Positions 31,225 through 37,628 of a stretch of DNA of 44,808 nt are shown here, one piece after another. The position numbers and the translations under genes are program-made. The notes under the pieces are model-generated. The model saw nothing but the letters and a program-made list of their open reading frames with translations, ran no database searches and was not told the origin of the DNA. Source of the stretch: a virus; IMG/VR virus record IMGVR_UViG_3300036861_000386, positions 1-44,808 of that record, one strand, 5' to 3'. Numbering within the stretch: the stretch's first letter is position 1; each line of letters begins with the position of its first letter.

Positions 31225-32124
31225 ATGACACAGTCCCCCGAATATCCGGACCTGCGGTGGATGCCGCCCGCGTCGTGGACGAACGCGAACCGGACGAGCG
31301 TGCAGCTGATCGTCATCCACACCACCGAGGGCAGCGAAGGCCCGACGTCGGCGGAGGACGGCGCCGCGTACGACCAGCGCCGCACCGACGGCACTAGCAC
31401 GCACTTCTTCCACGACTCCGACTCGACGGTGCAGTGCGTGCGCACGGAGGACATCGCGCATGCCGCCCGGCATCAGGGGAACCTGCGCGGCATCCAGCAC
31501 GAGCTGTGCGGCAGCGCCTACCAGGGCAGTGCCGGCTGGGCCGATCCGGTCAGTCAGGGCACGCTGCGGCAGGCCGCCCGGCAGTGCGCGCGGGACGCAC
31601 GCAAGTGGGGCATCCCGGTCCGGAAGCTGACCGTCGGCCAGGTCGCGGACGGGGTGAAGGGTTTTTGCGGGCATGTTGAGATCACGTACGCCTTCCCGCA
31701 GGACAACGGCACACATACTGATCCCGGGCCGACTTTCCCGTGGCCGTCGTTCCTGGACCTGGTCCAGTACTTCTACGAGGAGGAAGACATGCCCACCGTC
31801 GATGAGATTGTGACCGGTCTGCTGTCCGCCAAGCTCGGCTCGTCCGGCCCGACCGTGGGCGTGGCCCTGCAGAACGGCATCAGCGACGCGGCCCGGGACA
31901 AGATCCTGTCCGCGAATCTCGGCAGTTCCGGCCCGAACGTAGCCGTCGCCCTGCAAACCGGCGCGTACCAGAACTCGGTAGCACTGCTGGCCAAGGCGTC
32001 GGACCTGCTCGCCGCGGCCACCGACCTGCTCGCCGGGCAGGCGGCGGAGAGCGCCGCCATCGCGCAGTTGGCGGCCGCCATCGCGGAGCTGCGCGATATC
32101 CTCGCGCCGCCCGTCAACGGTTAA
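31225..32124 (+). CDS. endolysin, N-acetylmuramoyl-L-alanine amidase (Amidase_2)
   Basis: A 299-residue lysin that cleaves the bond between muramic acid and the peptide stem. The amidase domain covers about residues 10-180: LIVIHTTEGSEG with His32 as first zinc ligand, HFFHDSDSTVQCVRTEDIAH, and FCGHVEI followed by GTHTDPGP with His164 and Asp166 as further zinc/catalytic candidates. The C-terminal region has two imperfect repeats (KLGSSGPTVGVALQNG and NLGSSGPNVAVALQTG) and ends in an Ala/Leu-rich helix, perhaps for oligomerisation or wall binding. No signal peptide, so release needs a holin. RBS AAGGGG is about ten bases upstream. Confidence 0.93.
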   Translation: MTQSPEYPDLRWMPPASWTNANRTSVQLIVIHTTEGSEGPTSAEDGAAYDQRRTDGTSTHFFHDSDSTVQCVRTEDIAHAARHQGNLRGIQHELCGSAYQGSAGWADPVSQGTLRQAARQCARDARKWGIPVRKLTVGQVADGVKGFCGHVEITYAFPQDNGTHTDPGPTFPWPSFLDLVQYFYEEEDMPTVDEIVTGLLSAKLGSSGPTVGVALQNGISDAARDKILSANLGSSGPNVAVALQTGAYQNSVALLAKASDLLAAATDLLAGQAAESAAIAQLAAAIAELRDILAPPVNG

Positions 32125-32145
32125 CGTGCCACTAGCGCGGGGGGA

Positions 32146-32448
32146 ATGATGCTGGAGGCCATCCCGCCTCAGGTCCTCACCGGCATCGGCTGGGGTGGCC
32201 TCATCCTCCTAGCGGTGTGGCTCATCTTCACCGACCGGCTCATCCCCCGCGCCAGCCACCTGCGGGAGATGTCCCAGAAAGACGACCACATCGCCTACCT
32301 GCGCAAGACTGTGGACGTGCGCGACGAACAGGTCCGCATCCGAGACGAGCAGATACAGAAGCTGCTGACCAACTCGGACCTGACGGTGCAGCTGCTGCAG
32401 TCACTGCAGTCGGTAGTCAGGGAGGCCCGCCGTGGTGATGTGGCGTAG
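32146..32448 (+). CDS. single-helix membrane protein with coiled coil (holin-like)
   Basis: A 100-residue protein; GGGGGG lies just before two adjacent ATGs (32146, 32149). Residues 8-27 (VLTGIGWGGLILLAVWLIF) form one membrane helix, followed by a charged coiled coil (YLRKTVDVRDEQVRIRDEQI). This layout is common next to actinophage lysins, where it is called holin or lysis accessory. Function not proved. Confidence 0.72.
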   Translation: MMLEAIPPQVLTGIGWGGLILLAVWLIFTDRLIPRASHLREMSQKDDHIAYLRKTVDVRDEQVRIRDEQIQKLLTNSDLTVQLLQSLQSVVREARRGDVA

Positions 32449-32632
32449 GAAGCAGCAGCATCCGGACCCGGAGGTGGAGGAGGCCCGGCGGCGGCTGATG
32501 CAGGCGCAGCGGGACCTCGCGGCGACGAAGCGAGACAACGGCAAGGTCGACGAGGTGACCCACCGGATGCAGCAAATGCGCCGCGCGAACCGGTTCGCCG
32601 ATTTGATGCGGCACGCGTTGGGGGGCTCATGA
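32432..32632 (+). CDS. small charged helical protein of the lysis region
   Basis: Sixty-six residues, starting 17 bp inside the previous gene with GGGAGG upstream. Basic and helical (PEVEEARRRLMQAQRDLAAT), ending in an ANRFADLMRHAL segment. Proteins of this type accompany holin genes in many actinophage lysis cassettes. It is coupled to the next gene by ATGA. Confidence 0.72.
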   Translation: MVMWRRKQQHPDPEVEEARRRLMQAQRDLAATKRDNGKVDEVTHRMQQMRRANRFADLMRHALGGS

Positions 32633-33030
32633 TCCGGCACGTCGGGAACGTGCTGCTGCTGCTGTCCGCGCTGCTCGCCACCGGGTTCGTGGTGCTGTAC
32701 CTGTTCGTGGCCCGGTGGTGGGCGAGCGAGGCGGGCCGGCACCTGATGGCGTTCAACACGGTCATCGCCGTCGTTCTATGGCTGTCGGTGATCCGGGTCT
32801 TCGTGCCGGGCAGCGCCAACGTGGCGTGGTTCGCGTGGTTGCGGACTGGGGTGTTCGCATTCGTGCCGGTGGTGCTGGGGTGGCGGCTGTGGATGCTGGT
32901 CAGGGTGCAGGTTCTGGACCGGCGCCATGAGAGACGCGGCGACACCAAGCCGTCGAAGCGTGGAGGCTACAGCGGAAGCGCAGACGCATCTGACGTGCCA
33001 CCACCGACCAGACGGGACGGCTCGAGATGA
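32629..33030 (+). CDS. putative holin, three membrane helices
   Basis: A 133-residue protein with hydrophobic segments at about 8-27 (LLLLSALLATGFVVLYLFVA), 42-58 and 72-95 (WLRTGVFAFVPVVLGWRLWM). The RWWASEAGRHLMAFN motif between helix 1 and 2 and the VPVVLGWRLW ending are hallmarks of a holin family found in actinophages. The C-terminal tail carries SADASDVPPPTR, a peptide almost identical to the N-terminus of the glycosyltransferase at 13430. It would permeabilise the membrane for the amidase. Confidence 0.82.
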   Translation: MIRHVGNVLLLLSALLATGFVVLYLFVARWWASEAGRHLMAFNTVIAVVLWLSVIRVFVPGSANVAWFAWLRTGVFAFVPVVLGWRLWMLVRVQVLDRRHERRGDTKPSKRGGYSGSADASDVPPPTRRDGSR

Positions 33031-33308
33031 TGGGCCGCGACTGTTGGTGCCACGTTCACCGCGACGACGTGCCGCTCGAGGTGCATCACGTGTGGCCTCT
33101 GGGCGCCGGGGGCCCGGACGTGAAAGCGAACCGGGTCACGATCTGCTCAAATGCCCATTCGAGCACTCACGACCTTTTGCTGAAGATGCTCAAGGCCGGG
33201 ACGGTGGCGCTGCCGTGGCATGTGCGCTGGCGGTACGGGCGGAAGGTGCGCCGGCTCGCGGTGGCCGGCTTCGCCGCGATCCAAGCGAAGATGGTCATCG
33301 CGCCGTGA
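33027..33308 (+). CDS. small HNH-type nuclease
   Basis: Ninety-three residues starting at the ATG that overlaps the holin stop. WCHVHRDDVPLEVHHVWPLG near 7-27 and NRVTICSNAHSSTHDLL near 36-52 give the HNH pattern: His-His, Asn, and a Cys/His zinc site. It is shorter than a homing HNH and lacks a separate DNA-binding domain. Similar small HNH genes occur inside actinophage lysis cassettes, with no known lysis role. Confidence 0.82.
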   Translation: MMGRDCWCHVHRDDVPLEVHHVWPLGAGGPDVKANRVTICSNAHSSTHDLLLKMLKAGTVALPWHVRWRYGRKVRRLAVAGFAAIQAKMVIAP

Positions 33309-33380
33309 AAACTTGAACAGATCGACCCGGCATTCAACTTTAGGCCGGCTTCCTTGCATTCCAAGATCGGAGTGATCGTC

Positions 33381-33593
33381 ATGCTCGCTCGCGTACGGAA
33401 AGCAGTCATCGCCGGGCTCGGCGCCGGCATCGGCGCCGGCTTCGGTGTGCTCTTCGAGGCCGGTGCTCCGAACCGGGACCAGGTCAGCAAGGCGATCGGC
33501 GCGTTCGTCGTAGCCGCGGCGGTGGTCGGTTGGGCGACCTGGCGCGTACCTAACAAGCCGGCCTACAAGGTCGGCGGTGTCGTCAAGCCGTGA
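33381..33593 (+). CDS. small membrane protein, glycine-rich
   Basis: Seventy residues; CGGAG lies eight to nine bases before the ATG at 33381, favouring it over a TTG at 33354. The VIAGLGAGIGAGFGVLFEAG stretch and the IGAFVVAAAVVGWATWRV stretch form two membrane helices. Coupled to the next membrane gene by GTGA. A second holin or antiholin role is possible. Confidence 0.72.
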   Translation: MLARVRKAVIAGLGAGIGAGFGVLFEAGAPNRDQVSKAIGAFVVAAAVVGWATWRVPNKPAYKVGGVVKP

Positions 33594-33835
33594 TCAAGCG
33601 CGTCTGGCCGTTCGCGTTCCTCGGCCTGATCGCGGTCTTCATCGGCGCGGAAGTCTGGGCGTCCGTTGACAGCAGCCCGGACACTGTGCCCCTAACCGAC
33701 TACTTGGTGCGTTACGTGCCGGAAGAGGTCCTGTACGCGCTGGTCGGCGCGCTTTTGCTCTGGTTGCCATACCACCTGTGGCGGCGGTTCAGGCGTCGTG
33801 AACAGGCCAAACATCACAACGACATGAGAGAATGA
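33590..33835 (+). CDS. small membrane protein, two helices (holin-like)
   Basis: Eighty-one residues, coupled to the previous gene. Helices at about 6-24 (WPFAFLGLIAVFIGAEVWA) and 47-65 (EVLYALVGALLLWLPYHLW) flank a short extracellular loop with a DTVPLTDYLVRYVP motif. The C-terminus is strongly basic (RRFRRREQAKHH). The pair at 33381 and 33590 may work together in lysis. A hairpin follows. Confidence 0.75.
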   Translation: MIKRVWPFAFLGLIAVFIGAEVWASVDSSPDTVPLTDYLVRYVPEEVLYALVGALLLWLPYHLWRRFRRREQAKHHNDMRE

Positions 33836-33840
33836 AAGGC

Positions 33841-33871
33841 GACCCCGGCGGCGCGAGAACGCCCCGGGGTC
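33841..33871 (+). terminator. hairpin at the end of the lysis block
   Basis: GACCCCGG (33841-33848) pairs with CCGGGGTC (33864-33871) around a 15-base loop, directly after the last lysis gene. The next gene has its own near-perfect RBS (AGGAGGTG), consistent with a separate unit. Confidence 0.65.
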
Positions 33872-33901
33872 TGACGGACGACCTATCTAGGAGGTGCCCG
33901 T

Positions 33902-34804
33902 ATGGGCGATCGTACATGCGCAATCGCTGGTTGCCAGCGGATACACGAGGCACGCGGTTTCTGCCCGATGCACTACCGCCGGTGGCGGCTATATGGAGAT
34001 CCCCACTTCACGAAGCGGCCCGGATATATGGAAGGTGCCGACCGGCGGTTCTGGCTGAACGTCGACGCTGATGGTGACTGCTGGATCTGGCTGGGCCGAC
34101 TCAAGCAAGGCTACGGAACGTTCAGAGACGGCCGCATGCATCAAGCGCATCGCTGGTGCTATGAGCGGCTCGTCGGTGTTTTGCCAGCGGATTTAACGAT
34201 TGATCACCTGTGCCGGAATCGTGCCTGCTGCAACCCCGATCATCTAGAGCCGGTCACGCAGCGGGAGAACACGCTCAGGGGCAGAGCCATGAGCGTGATC
34301 AATGCGGCCAAGACCCATTGCGTGAACGGCCACCGATTCGACACGGATAACACGGTCTGGATCAAACGTGGTACTCGCGAGTGCCAAACATGCAGGCGCG
34401 AGCAGTCTCGCCGCCACCGGCGAGCCAAGGCGACGGTGCGGGCGATGGTGGTGACGGCGGCCGCGACGGTGAGGTGCCGACCGAGCCGACCCCGGCCAAG
34501 CGGGATATCGCGTAGGATCGTTCTCGGTTGGCGAACGTGCCTGGGGTGTTGCATAGAGCGGCCCTCACCTTTCGGGGTGGGGGCCGCTCTCGTCGTTCTG
34601 GTTCGCGCGCCGAATGACAACGTGGTGTACCACCGAGACGACCCGGCCCGGGTCGTAGCTGGCGCGTACGAGTTCCCGCCACTGGTCATCCGACAGGTCC
34701 GGCTCGGACGTGCCCTCGATATAGCGCGAGACGGACTGCTGGCTTACTCCGAACATGTCGCCCAAGGCCTGCTGCACCGGTACCTTGCCGGTGCGCCCGC
34801 GTAG
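33902..34804 (+). CDS. HNH homing-type endonuclease, run-on C-terminus
   Basis: The clear nuclease covers residues 1-180: Cys/His start (CAIAGCQRIHEARGFCPMHY), WLNVDADGDCWIWLGRLKQG, QAHRWCYERLVGVLP, IDHLCRNRACCNPDHLEPVT (HNH core with zinc Cys), HCVNGHRFDTDNTVW and ECQTCRREQ. AGGAGGTG sets the start. It resembles the minus-strand HNH at 39428. The frame has no stop until 34804: the last ~100 residues pass through a terminator hairpin at 34555 and lie antisense to the regulator gene, so they are probably not a natural domain. In the -1 frame a stop occurs at 34513-34515, just before the hairpin. Confidence 0.8.
   Translation: MGDRTCAIAGCQRIHEARGFCPMHYRRWRLYGDPHFTKRPGYMEGADRRFWLNVDADGDCWIWLGRLKQGYGTFRDGRMHQAHRWCYERLVGVLPADLTIDHLCRNRACCNPDHLEPVTQRENTLRGRAMSVINAAKTHCVNGHRFDTDNTVWIKRGTRECQTCRREQSRRHRRAKATVRAMVVTAAATVRCRPSRPRPSGISRRIVLGWRTCLGCCIERPSPFGVGAALVVLVRAPNDNVVYHRDDPARVVAGAYEFPPLVIRQVRLGRALDIARDGLLAYSEHVAQGLLHRYLAGAPA
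34555..34590. terminator. hairpin between convergent HNH and regulator genes
   Basis: AGAGCGGCCC (34555-34564) pairs perfectly with GGGCCGCTCT (34581-34590), with an inner CACC/GGTG extension. It overlaps the minus-strand gene stop at 34565 and is likely used in both directions. Confidence 0.75.
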
Positions 34805-35026
34805 GCCAACCACCGGCATCGCTTCCACGTCAGCGCAGAGGGTGGTGAAGACATCATGCGGTGGGCCGAGATACCGAAGCTCTCGGATAGCGCCCGGATG
34901 CGGGCTCGTACCGGGGGCGCCAATGTTGATCGCAGCGGGCGGGACCACATCGAGCGGGGACTCCACGAAGAGCCATGTGCCGTCGGCGGAGCCGTATAGA
35001 TTACGGACCCGTTCCTTACTCATCAT
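34565..35026 (-). CDS. XRE-like regulator with C-terminal HTH
   Basis: A 153-residue minus-strand protein. The N-terminal 85 residues are of unknown fold (GTWLFVESPLDVVPPAAINI, GPPHDVFTTLCADVEAMPVV). Residues about 85-130 hold a helix-turn-helix: KVPVQQALGDMFGVSQQSVS, RYIEGTSEPDLSDDQW, ending in a helix. DNA-binding at the C-terminus is the reverse of most phage repressors. Start is one of two adjacent ATGs (35026 or 35023), preceded by AT-rich TATACT only three bases away, suggesting a near-leaderless message. Lies 12 bp after an AlpA-like gene on the same strand. Confidence 0.72.
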   Translation of the reverse strand: MMSKERVRNLYGSADGTWLFVESPLDVVPPAAINIGAPGTSPHPGAIRELRYLGPPHDVFTTLCADVEAMPVVGLRGRTGKVPVQQALGDMFGVSQQSVSRYIEGTSEPDLSDDQWRELVRASYDPGRVVSVVHHVVIRRANQNDESGPHPER

Positions 35027-35038
35027 CTGAGTATATAT

Positions 35039-35239
35039 CTACGGCTCGGCGATCTCCGGCCGGTGCCGTTTGATCCACTCTTCGACGTCGGTAGAGCGCC
35101 ACACCCGGCCGATGCTGAGCACGCGCCACGGGTCCGGGAAGTCCTTGCGGCCGATGATGATGTAGGCGCGCTGGCAGGACACGCCGAGGCGTTTCCGGAT
35201 CTCGTCCGGCCCCATCGGCTCCGCCTCTGCCATACCCAT
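35039..35239 (-). CDS. AlpA/excisionase-like small HTH protein
   Basis: Sixty-six residues from the ATG at 35239 (35233 is also possible). EIRKRLGVSCQRAYIIIGRK is the helix-turn-helix, followed by the wing RVLSIGRVWRSTDVEEWIKR, the layout of AlpA and MerR-like excisionases. It is the first gene of a two-gene minus-strand unit with the XRE-like regulator. It may act as a regulator, or as a directionality factor for the integrase at 37940. Confidence 0.78.
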   Translation of the reverse strand: MGMAEAEPMGPDEIRKRLGVSCQRAYIIIGRKDFPDPWRVLSIGRVWRSTDVEEWIKRHRPEIAEP

Positions 35240-35396
35240 CAAGATAGATAGTGCGTGATCTTGGCGTGGCGGAAACCCTACGACAGGTCTAGAACGTCGG
35301 GTTGTCACGGCGTAACGTCGCGTGGTGGAGGCGGCGGGTGACTGGCCGCGAGCTTGACCCCGTCGCCTCCCCAACCGACTCGCGGCGGGAGGCCCG
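35240..35396. promoter_or_regulatory. divergent intergenic region
   Basis: These 157 bp separate the AlpA-like gene (minus) from the 35397 gene (plus). They hold AGATAGATAG next to the minus-strand ATG and two AACGTCG repeats (near 35291 and 35314). No clear TTGACA/TATAAT pair is visible in either direction. Divergent promoters are expected from the arrangement only. Confidence 0.4.
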
Positions 35397-35804
35397 ATGC
35401 ACCTGTTCCCCTGGACCCGGCGACGAGCCCGACGGCAGGCGATCGCCGAGGCCCAGGCCCGGCAGCGCGCCGACTACGACCGGGCGGTCCGGCGCATCAC
35501 CAGGCAGAATGATGTTGGAATGAGTATTTGGAGCAGCATCGGCATCGGCCGAGACGAGATCCGAGCCATCAACGCGGATGCGCTGCACGCAGACGAAGGC
35601 GCCGGGACCGGCGACGAAGACCTCACCATCGATGTCGCGACCACCTGGCACGACAAGATCCGGTTCATCATCTCCAACGACGACGACAGCGTCTACGTCC
35701 GCACCATGCTCAGCATCGAGAACGCTGAGCAGCTGCGCGATTACCTCGGCAAGGCCCTTGAGACCGCCCGACGGGAACGCGAAAGCGCAGCACGCGAGCC
35801 GTGA
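35397..35804 (+). CDS. hypothetical protein in lysogeny region
   Basis: A 135-residue protein; GGGAGG precedes the ATG. Residues 1-40 are strongly basic and helical (WTRRRARRQAIAEAQARQRA). The rest is acidic with alternating strands (GTGDEDLTIDVATTWHDKIR, FIISNDDDSVYVRTML) and a final helix. No recognised family. Coupled to the next gene by GTGA. Confidence 0.68.
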   Translation: MHLFPWTRRRARRQAIAEAQARQRADYDRAVRRITRQNDVGMSIWSSIGIGRDEIRAINADALHADEGAGTGDEDLTIDVATTWHDKIRFIISNDDDSVYVRTMLSIENAEQLRDYLGKALETARRERESAAREP

Positions 35805-36019
35805 ACGCGCACCTGCCGCTGCGCCCGTCGTGGGACTGCGCCGCCTGCGGGGAGCCGTGGCCGTGTGAGCCGGCGCGGGAGCGGATGGCCGCGGAGGCGG
35901 ACACGTCGCTGCGGATCGCGGCCTGGTCGTGGCTTGAGGAGGCCATGCGGGACATGCCGGACGCGCCGGCCGGCGAGCTGTGGCAGAGGTTCGTCGGGTG
36001 GACGCGCAAGGCGACCTAG
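35801..36019 (+). CDS. PWPC-type small zinc protein
   Basis: Seventy-two residues, GTGA-coupled. The N-terminus HLPLRPSWDCAACGEPWPCE is a motif seen in small proteins across actinobacterial genomes and phages: a CxxC plus a PWPC, probably one zinc. The remainder is helical and Trp-rich (AAWSWLEEAMRDMP, LWQRFVGWTRKA). Function unknown. Its end overlaps the convergent excisionase-like gene by four bases. Confidence 0.75.
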   Translation: MNAHLPLRPSWDCAACGEPWPCEPARERMAAEADTSLRIAAWSWLEEAMRDMPDAPAGELWQRFVGWTRKAT

Positions 36020-36195
36020 GACTTCCGCAGTCTCTCGACGGCAGCCCGGCGGAACACCCAGGTCGTGCCCACCTGTGCACCCTTCAGCCGGCCCTTGGCG
36101 ACCATCTGCTGAACGGCCTGATGGCTGACGCCCAGGATCTCGGCGGCTTGTGCCTTGGACACCAGGTCGGGGATCTTCGGGTCTCTGTCGGTCAT
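36016..36195 (-). CDS. excisionase-like HTH_17/MerR-type protein
   Basis: Fifty-nine residues from the ATG at 36195; an upstream in-frame start at 36231 would run through the promoter palindrome and is rejected. LVSKAQAAEILGVSHQAVQQ, MVAKGRLKGAQVGTTWVFRR, then AAVERLRKS is a textbook HTH_17 domain of excisionases and AlpA-like regulators. It faces the gene at 36353 across two matching palindromes and probably binds them. A directionality role with the nearby integrase is possible. Confidence 0.85.
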   Translation of the reverse strand: MTDRDPKIPDLVSKAQAAEILGVSHQAVQQMVAKGRLKGAQVGTTWVFRRAAVERLRKS

Positions 36196-36201
36196 GCTTC
36201 C

Positions 36202-36232
36202 ACCGTAGCCGCCTACCTTGCAGATGCGCAAG
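36202..36232 (-). promoter_or_regulatory. minus-strand promoter with palindromic operator
   Basis: On the minus strand TTGCGC (36226-36231) and TACGGT (36202-36207) are 18 bp apart. The start codon at 36195 lies seven bases downstream of the -10 box, so the transcript could be leaderless. The -35 box is inside the palindrome CTTGC-N6-GCAAG at 36217-36232. Confidence 0.55.
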
Positions 36233-36285
36233 CATGATGTTATGCGTCATCTGAGAGAGAAGGCACATTCACCTGGCCTAACGGG

Positions 36286-36315
36286 TTGCATATCTGCAAG
36301 CACCCGTGCTAAGCT
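36286..36315 (+). promoter_or_regulatory. plus-strand promoter with matching operator
   Basis: TTGCAT (36286-36291) and TAAGCT (36310-36315) are 18 bp apart; TATAGG at 36315 is an alternative -10. The palindrome TTGC-N6-GCAAG (36286-36300) covers the -35 box and matches the site 68 bp upstream. It drives the gene at 36353. Confidence 0.55.
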
Positions 36316-36352
36316 ATAGGTACAAGAACAAAGAGGGAACAGGGAGAACGAA

Positions 36353-36514
36353 ATGACCGGCAAGTACAACGTCACCCGGCACGACGGAATCGACAACAGC
36401 ACAGAGACAGTGATCCACAAGACCACCGCAGAGGCAGCCCGCAAGATCGCCGACCAGATGAAAGCCGAAGAGCAGCGAGGATCGAGCACCTGGTACACAG
36501 TCGACAAGGCCTGA
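36353..36514 (+). CDS. small conserved-looking protein under the divergent promoter
   Basis: Fifty-three residues; GGGAG lies seven to eight bases before the ATG. Sequence: KYNVTRHDGIDNSTETVIHK, then TTAEAARKIADQMKAEEQRG and a final SSTWYTVDKA. It looks like a compact beta-alpha-beta fold. It has its own promoter and a strong terminator, so it is a single-gene unit. Function unknown; the placement opposite an excisionase-like gene hints at a lysogeny or early-control role. Confidence 0.75.
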   Translation: MTGKYNVTRHDGIDNSTETVIHKTTAEAARKIADQMKAEEQRGSSTWYTVDKA

Positions 36515-36521
36515 AAGATCA

Positions 36522-36543
36522 GGACCCCGGGAAACCGGGGTCC
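36522..36543 (+). terminator. strong intrinsic terminator
   Basis: GGACCCCGG (36522-36530) and CCGGGGTCC (36535-36543) form a perfect nine-pair stem with a GAAA tetraloop, followed by CTTTCTT. It ends the single-gene transcript from 36353. Confidence 0.9.
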
Positions 36544-36579
36544 CTTTCTTGGTCAACTTATGAGAGCGCTCTCTCGGCT

Positions 36580-36732
36580 CTAGATCCCGGCGTGCTGCTT
36601 CCAGCGCTGGTCGGCCTCGATCATCGGCGCTCGGGCGTCCTCGTGCCTGACATAGAACGCCGCGCCGCAGCGACAGAAGACGATTACGCCGCTCTGCGTG
36701 ATCTCCCTGCCGACCACCTCATGCTTGACCAT
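36580..36732 (-). CDS. small zinc-type protein (minus strand)
   Basis: Fifty residues: KHEVVGREITQSGVIVFCRC, then GAAFYVRHEDARAPM and a tail ending WKQHAGI. The CRC pair and His residues suggest one metal site, and the start is a compact beta sheet. The ATG lies directly after the stop of the upstream minus-strand gene, so both are likely cotranscribed. Confidence 0.7.
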   Translation of the reverse strand: MVKHEVVGREITQSGVIVFCRCGAAFYVRHEDARAPMIEADQRWKQHAGI

Positions 36733-37371
36733 CTAACTCCCGATCTTCTCCACGTCGGTGATCTTCACCTTGAGCGACTTCACGCGCTTGGTCGTCTGCG
36801 CAAGCTCCGAGTTTTCCGACTCGTAGTGGCTGGCGTCCACGATCGTCAGGTTGTTGACCGCCGGCCCGTCCTTGACGGGCCACACTTCGTAGGTCACCAG
36901 GTAGGTGTCGCCGTCAGCGACCAGGTATTCCGGCCATGCCGCTTCGACCGTGTACGTGACGTTGCAACCGTACGAGCCGAAGCATTTCTGCCGCGTGATC
37001 TTCACCGTCAGGTCGATGTCGGCCTTGGTGAGTTCGGCCGCCTGCACCGGCTCGGGGGTGGCCACTCCCAACTCGCCGGTGGGCGTGGGGACCGCGGTGG
37101 TCGCCTCGGGTGTCGGGTCGCGGGTGGTGTCCGAGCTGATCGCACCGGTGGTCTTGGGCGTGCCGCCGACGAGGGCGCCGACGGTGGAGATGCCGCAGAC
37201 GGCGAGCACGACCGCACCAGTGACGGCGAGCGCCACATTGCGAGCGGTGCGCTTCTTCTTCGGCGCGGGCTGCTCGGGCGGCTGGGGTGGCGGCGGTGAG
37301 GCCGGCATCGGCGGCCAGTGGAACGAGGGCTGGTCGGACGGGTTGGGCGTCCGGGGGTCGTCGTAGGTCAT
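36733..37371 (-). CDS. membrane-anchored surface protein (moron)
   Basis: A 212-residue protein on the minus strand. Residues 1-42 are cytoplasmic, Pro-rich (MPASPPPPQPPEQPAPKKKR). Residues 44-69 form one membrane helix (VALAVTGAVVLAVCGISTVG). A Thr/Pro-rich linker follows, then a folded external domain from about 112 (DIDLTVKITRQKC, CFGSYGCNVTYTVEA, TYLVTYEVWPVKDG) with a likely disulfide between two Cys. This is the build of actinobacterial cell-surface proteins and is unlike virion genes. RBS is AGGAAGG. It is a good candidate for a lysogen-expressed surface or superinfection-exclusion protein; that is inference. Confidence 0.75.
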   Translation of the reverse strand: MTYDDPRTPNPSDQPSFHWPPMPASPPPPQPPEQPAPKKKRTARNVALAVTGAVVLAVCGISTVGALVGGTPKTTGAISSDTTRDPTPEATTAVPTPTGELGVATPEPVQAAELTKADIDLTVKITRQKCFGSYGCNVTYTVEAAWPEYLVADGDTYLVTYEVWPVKDGPAVNNLTIVDASHYESENSELAQTTKRVKSLKVKITDVEKIGS

Positions 37372-37628
37372 GGTGGTGCCTTCCTGTGTGGATGGGTGGG
37401 GGTCGGACGCTCGCCCGCAGTGTGAGCGAGCAGTGGTGATCTAGCAACTGTGTGTCGTTGATCTGGCCTAGTCGGGTGATGTCGATCTGGCGATCAGGTG
37501 AATGAACTGGACCCGGCGGCCTTCAACCAAGGCTCTTAACAGTGGGTTCACAGGACGGTTACAGGCGGGTTAACTCGACGGTCTCGCGGCCACTTCTGAT
37601 CACCATCCAAGAAGGGACCCAACCCGAC
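37372..37628. other. 257-bp non-coding region with three GATCTRGC repeats
   Basis: No gene is seen here between the divergent 36733 (minus) and 37629 (plus) genes. It holds three direct repeats (GATCTAGC at 37438, GATCTGGC at 37460 and 37484) spaced 22 and 24 bp apart, and GGTTCACAGG / GGTTACAGG near 37543-37563. These could be regulator sites or arm-type sites for the nearby integrase. A frame open from 37542 extends the next gene but lacks an RBS. Confidence 0.4.

Noticed and set aside
33832-34071. 79-codon plus-strand frame after the lysis genes
   Set aside because: Overlaps a hairpin and the HNH start; the HNH frame has a strong RBS and domain support.
37372-37628. attP or tRNA-like sequence near the integrase
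   Set aside because: Looked for a tRNA T-arm or long core; GGTTCACAGG and GGTTACAGG are too weak to call an attachment site.
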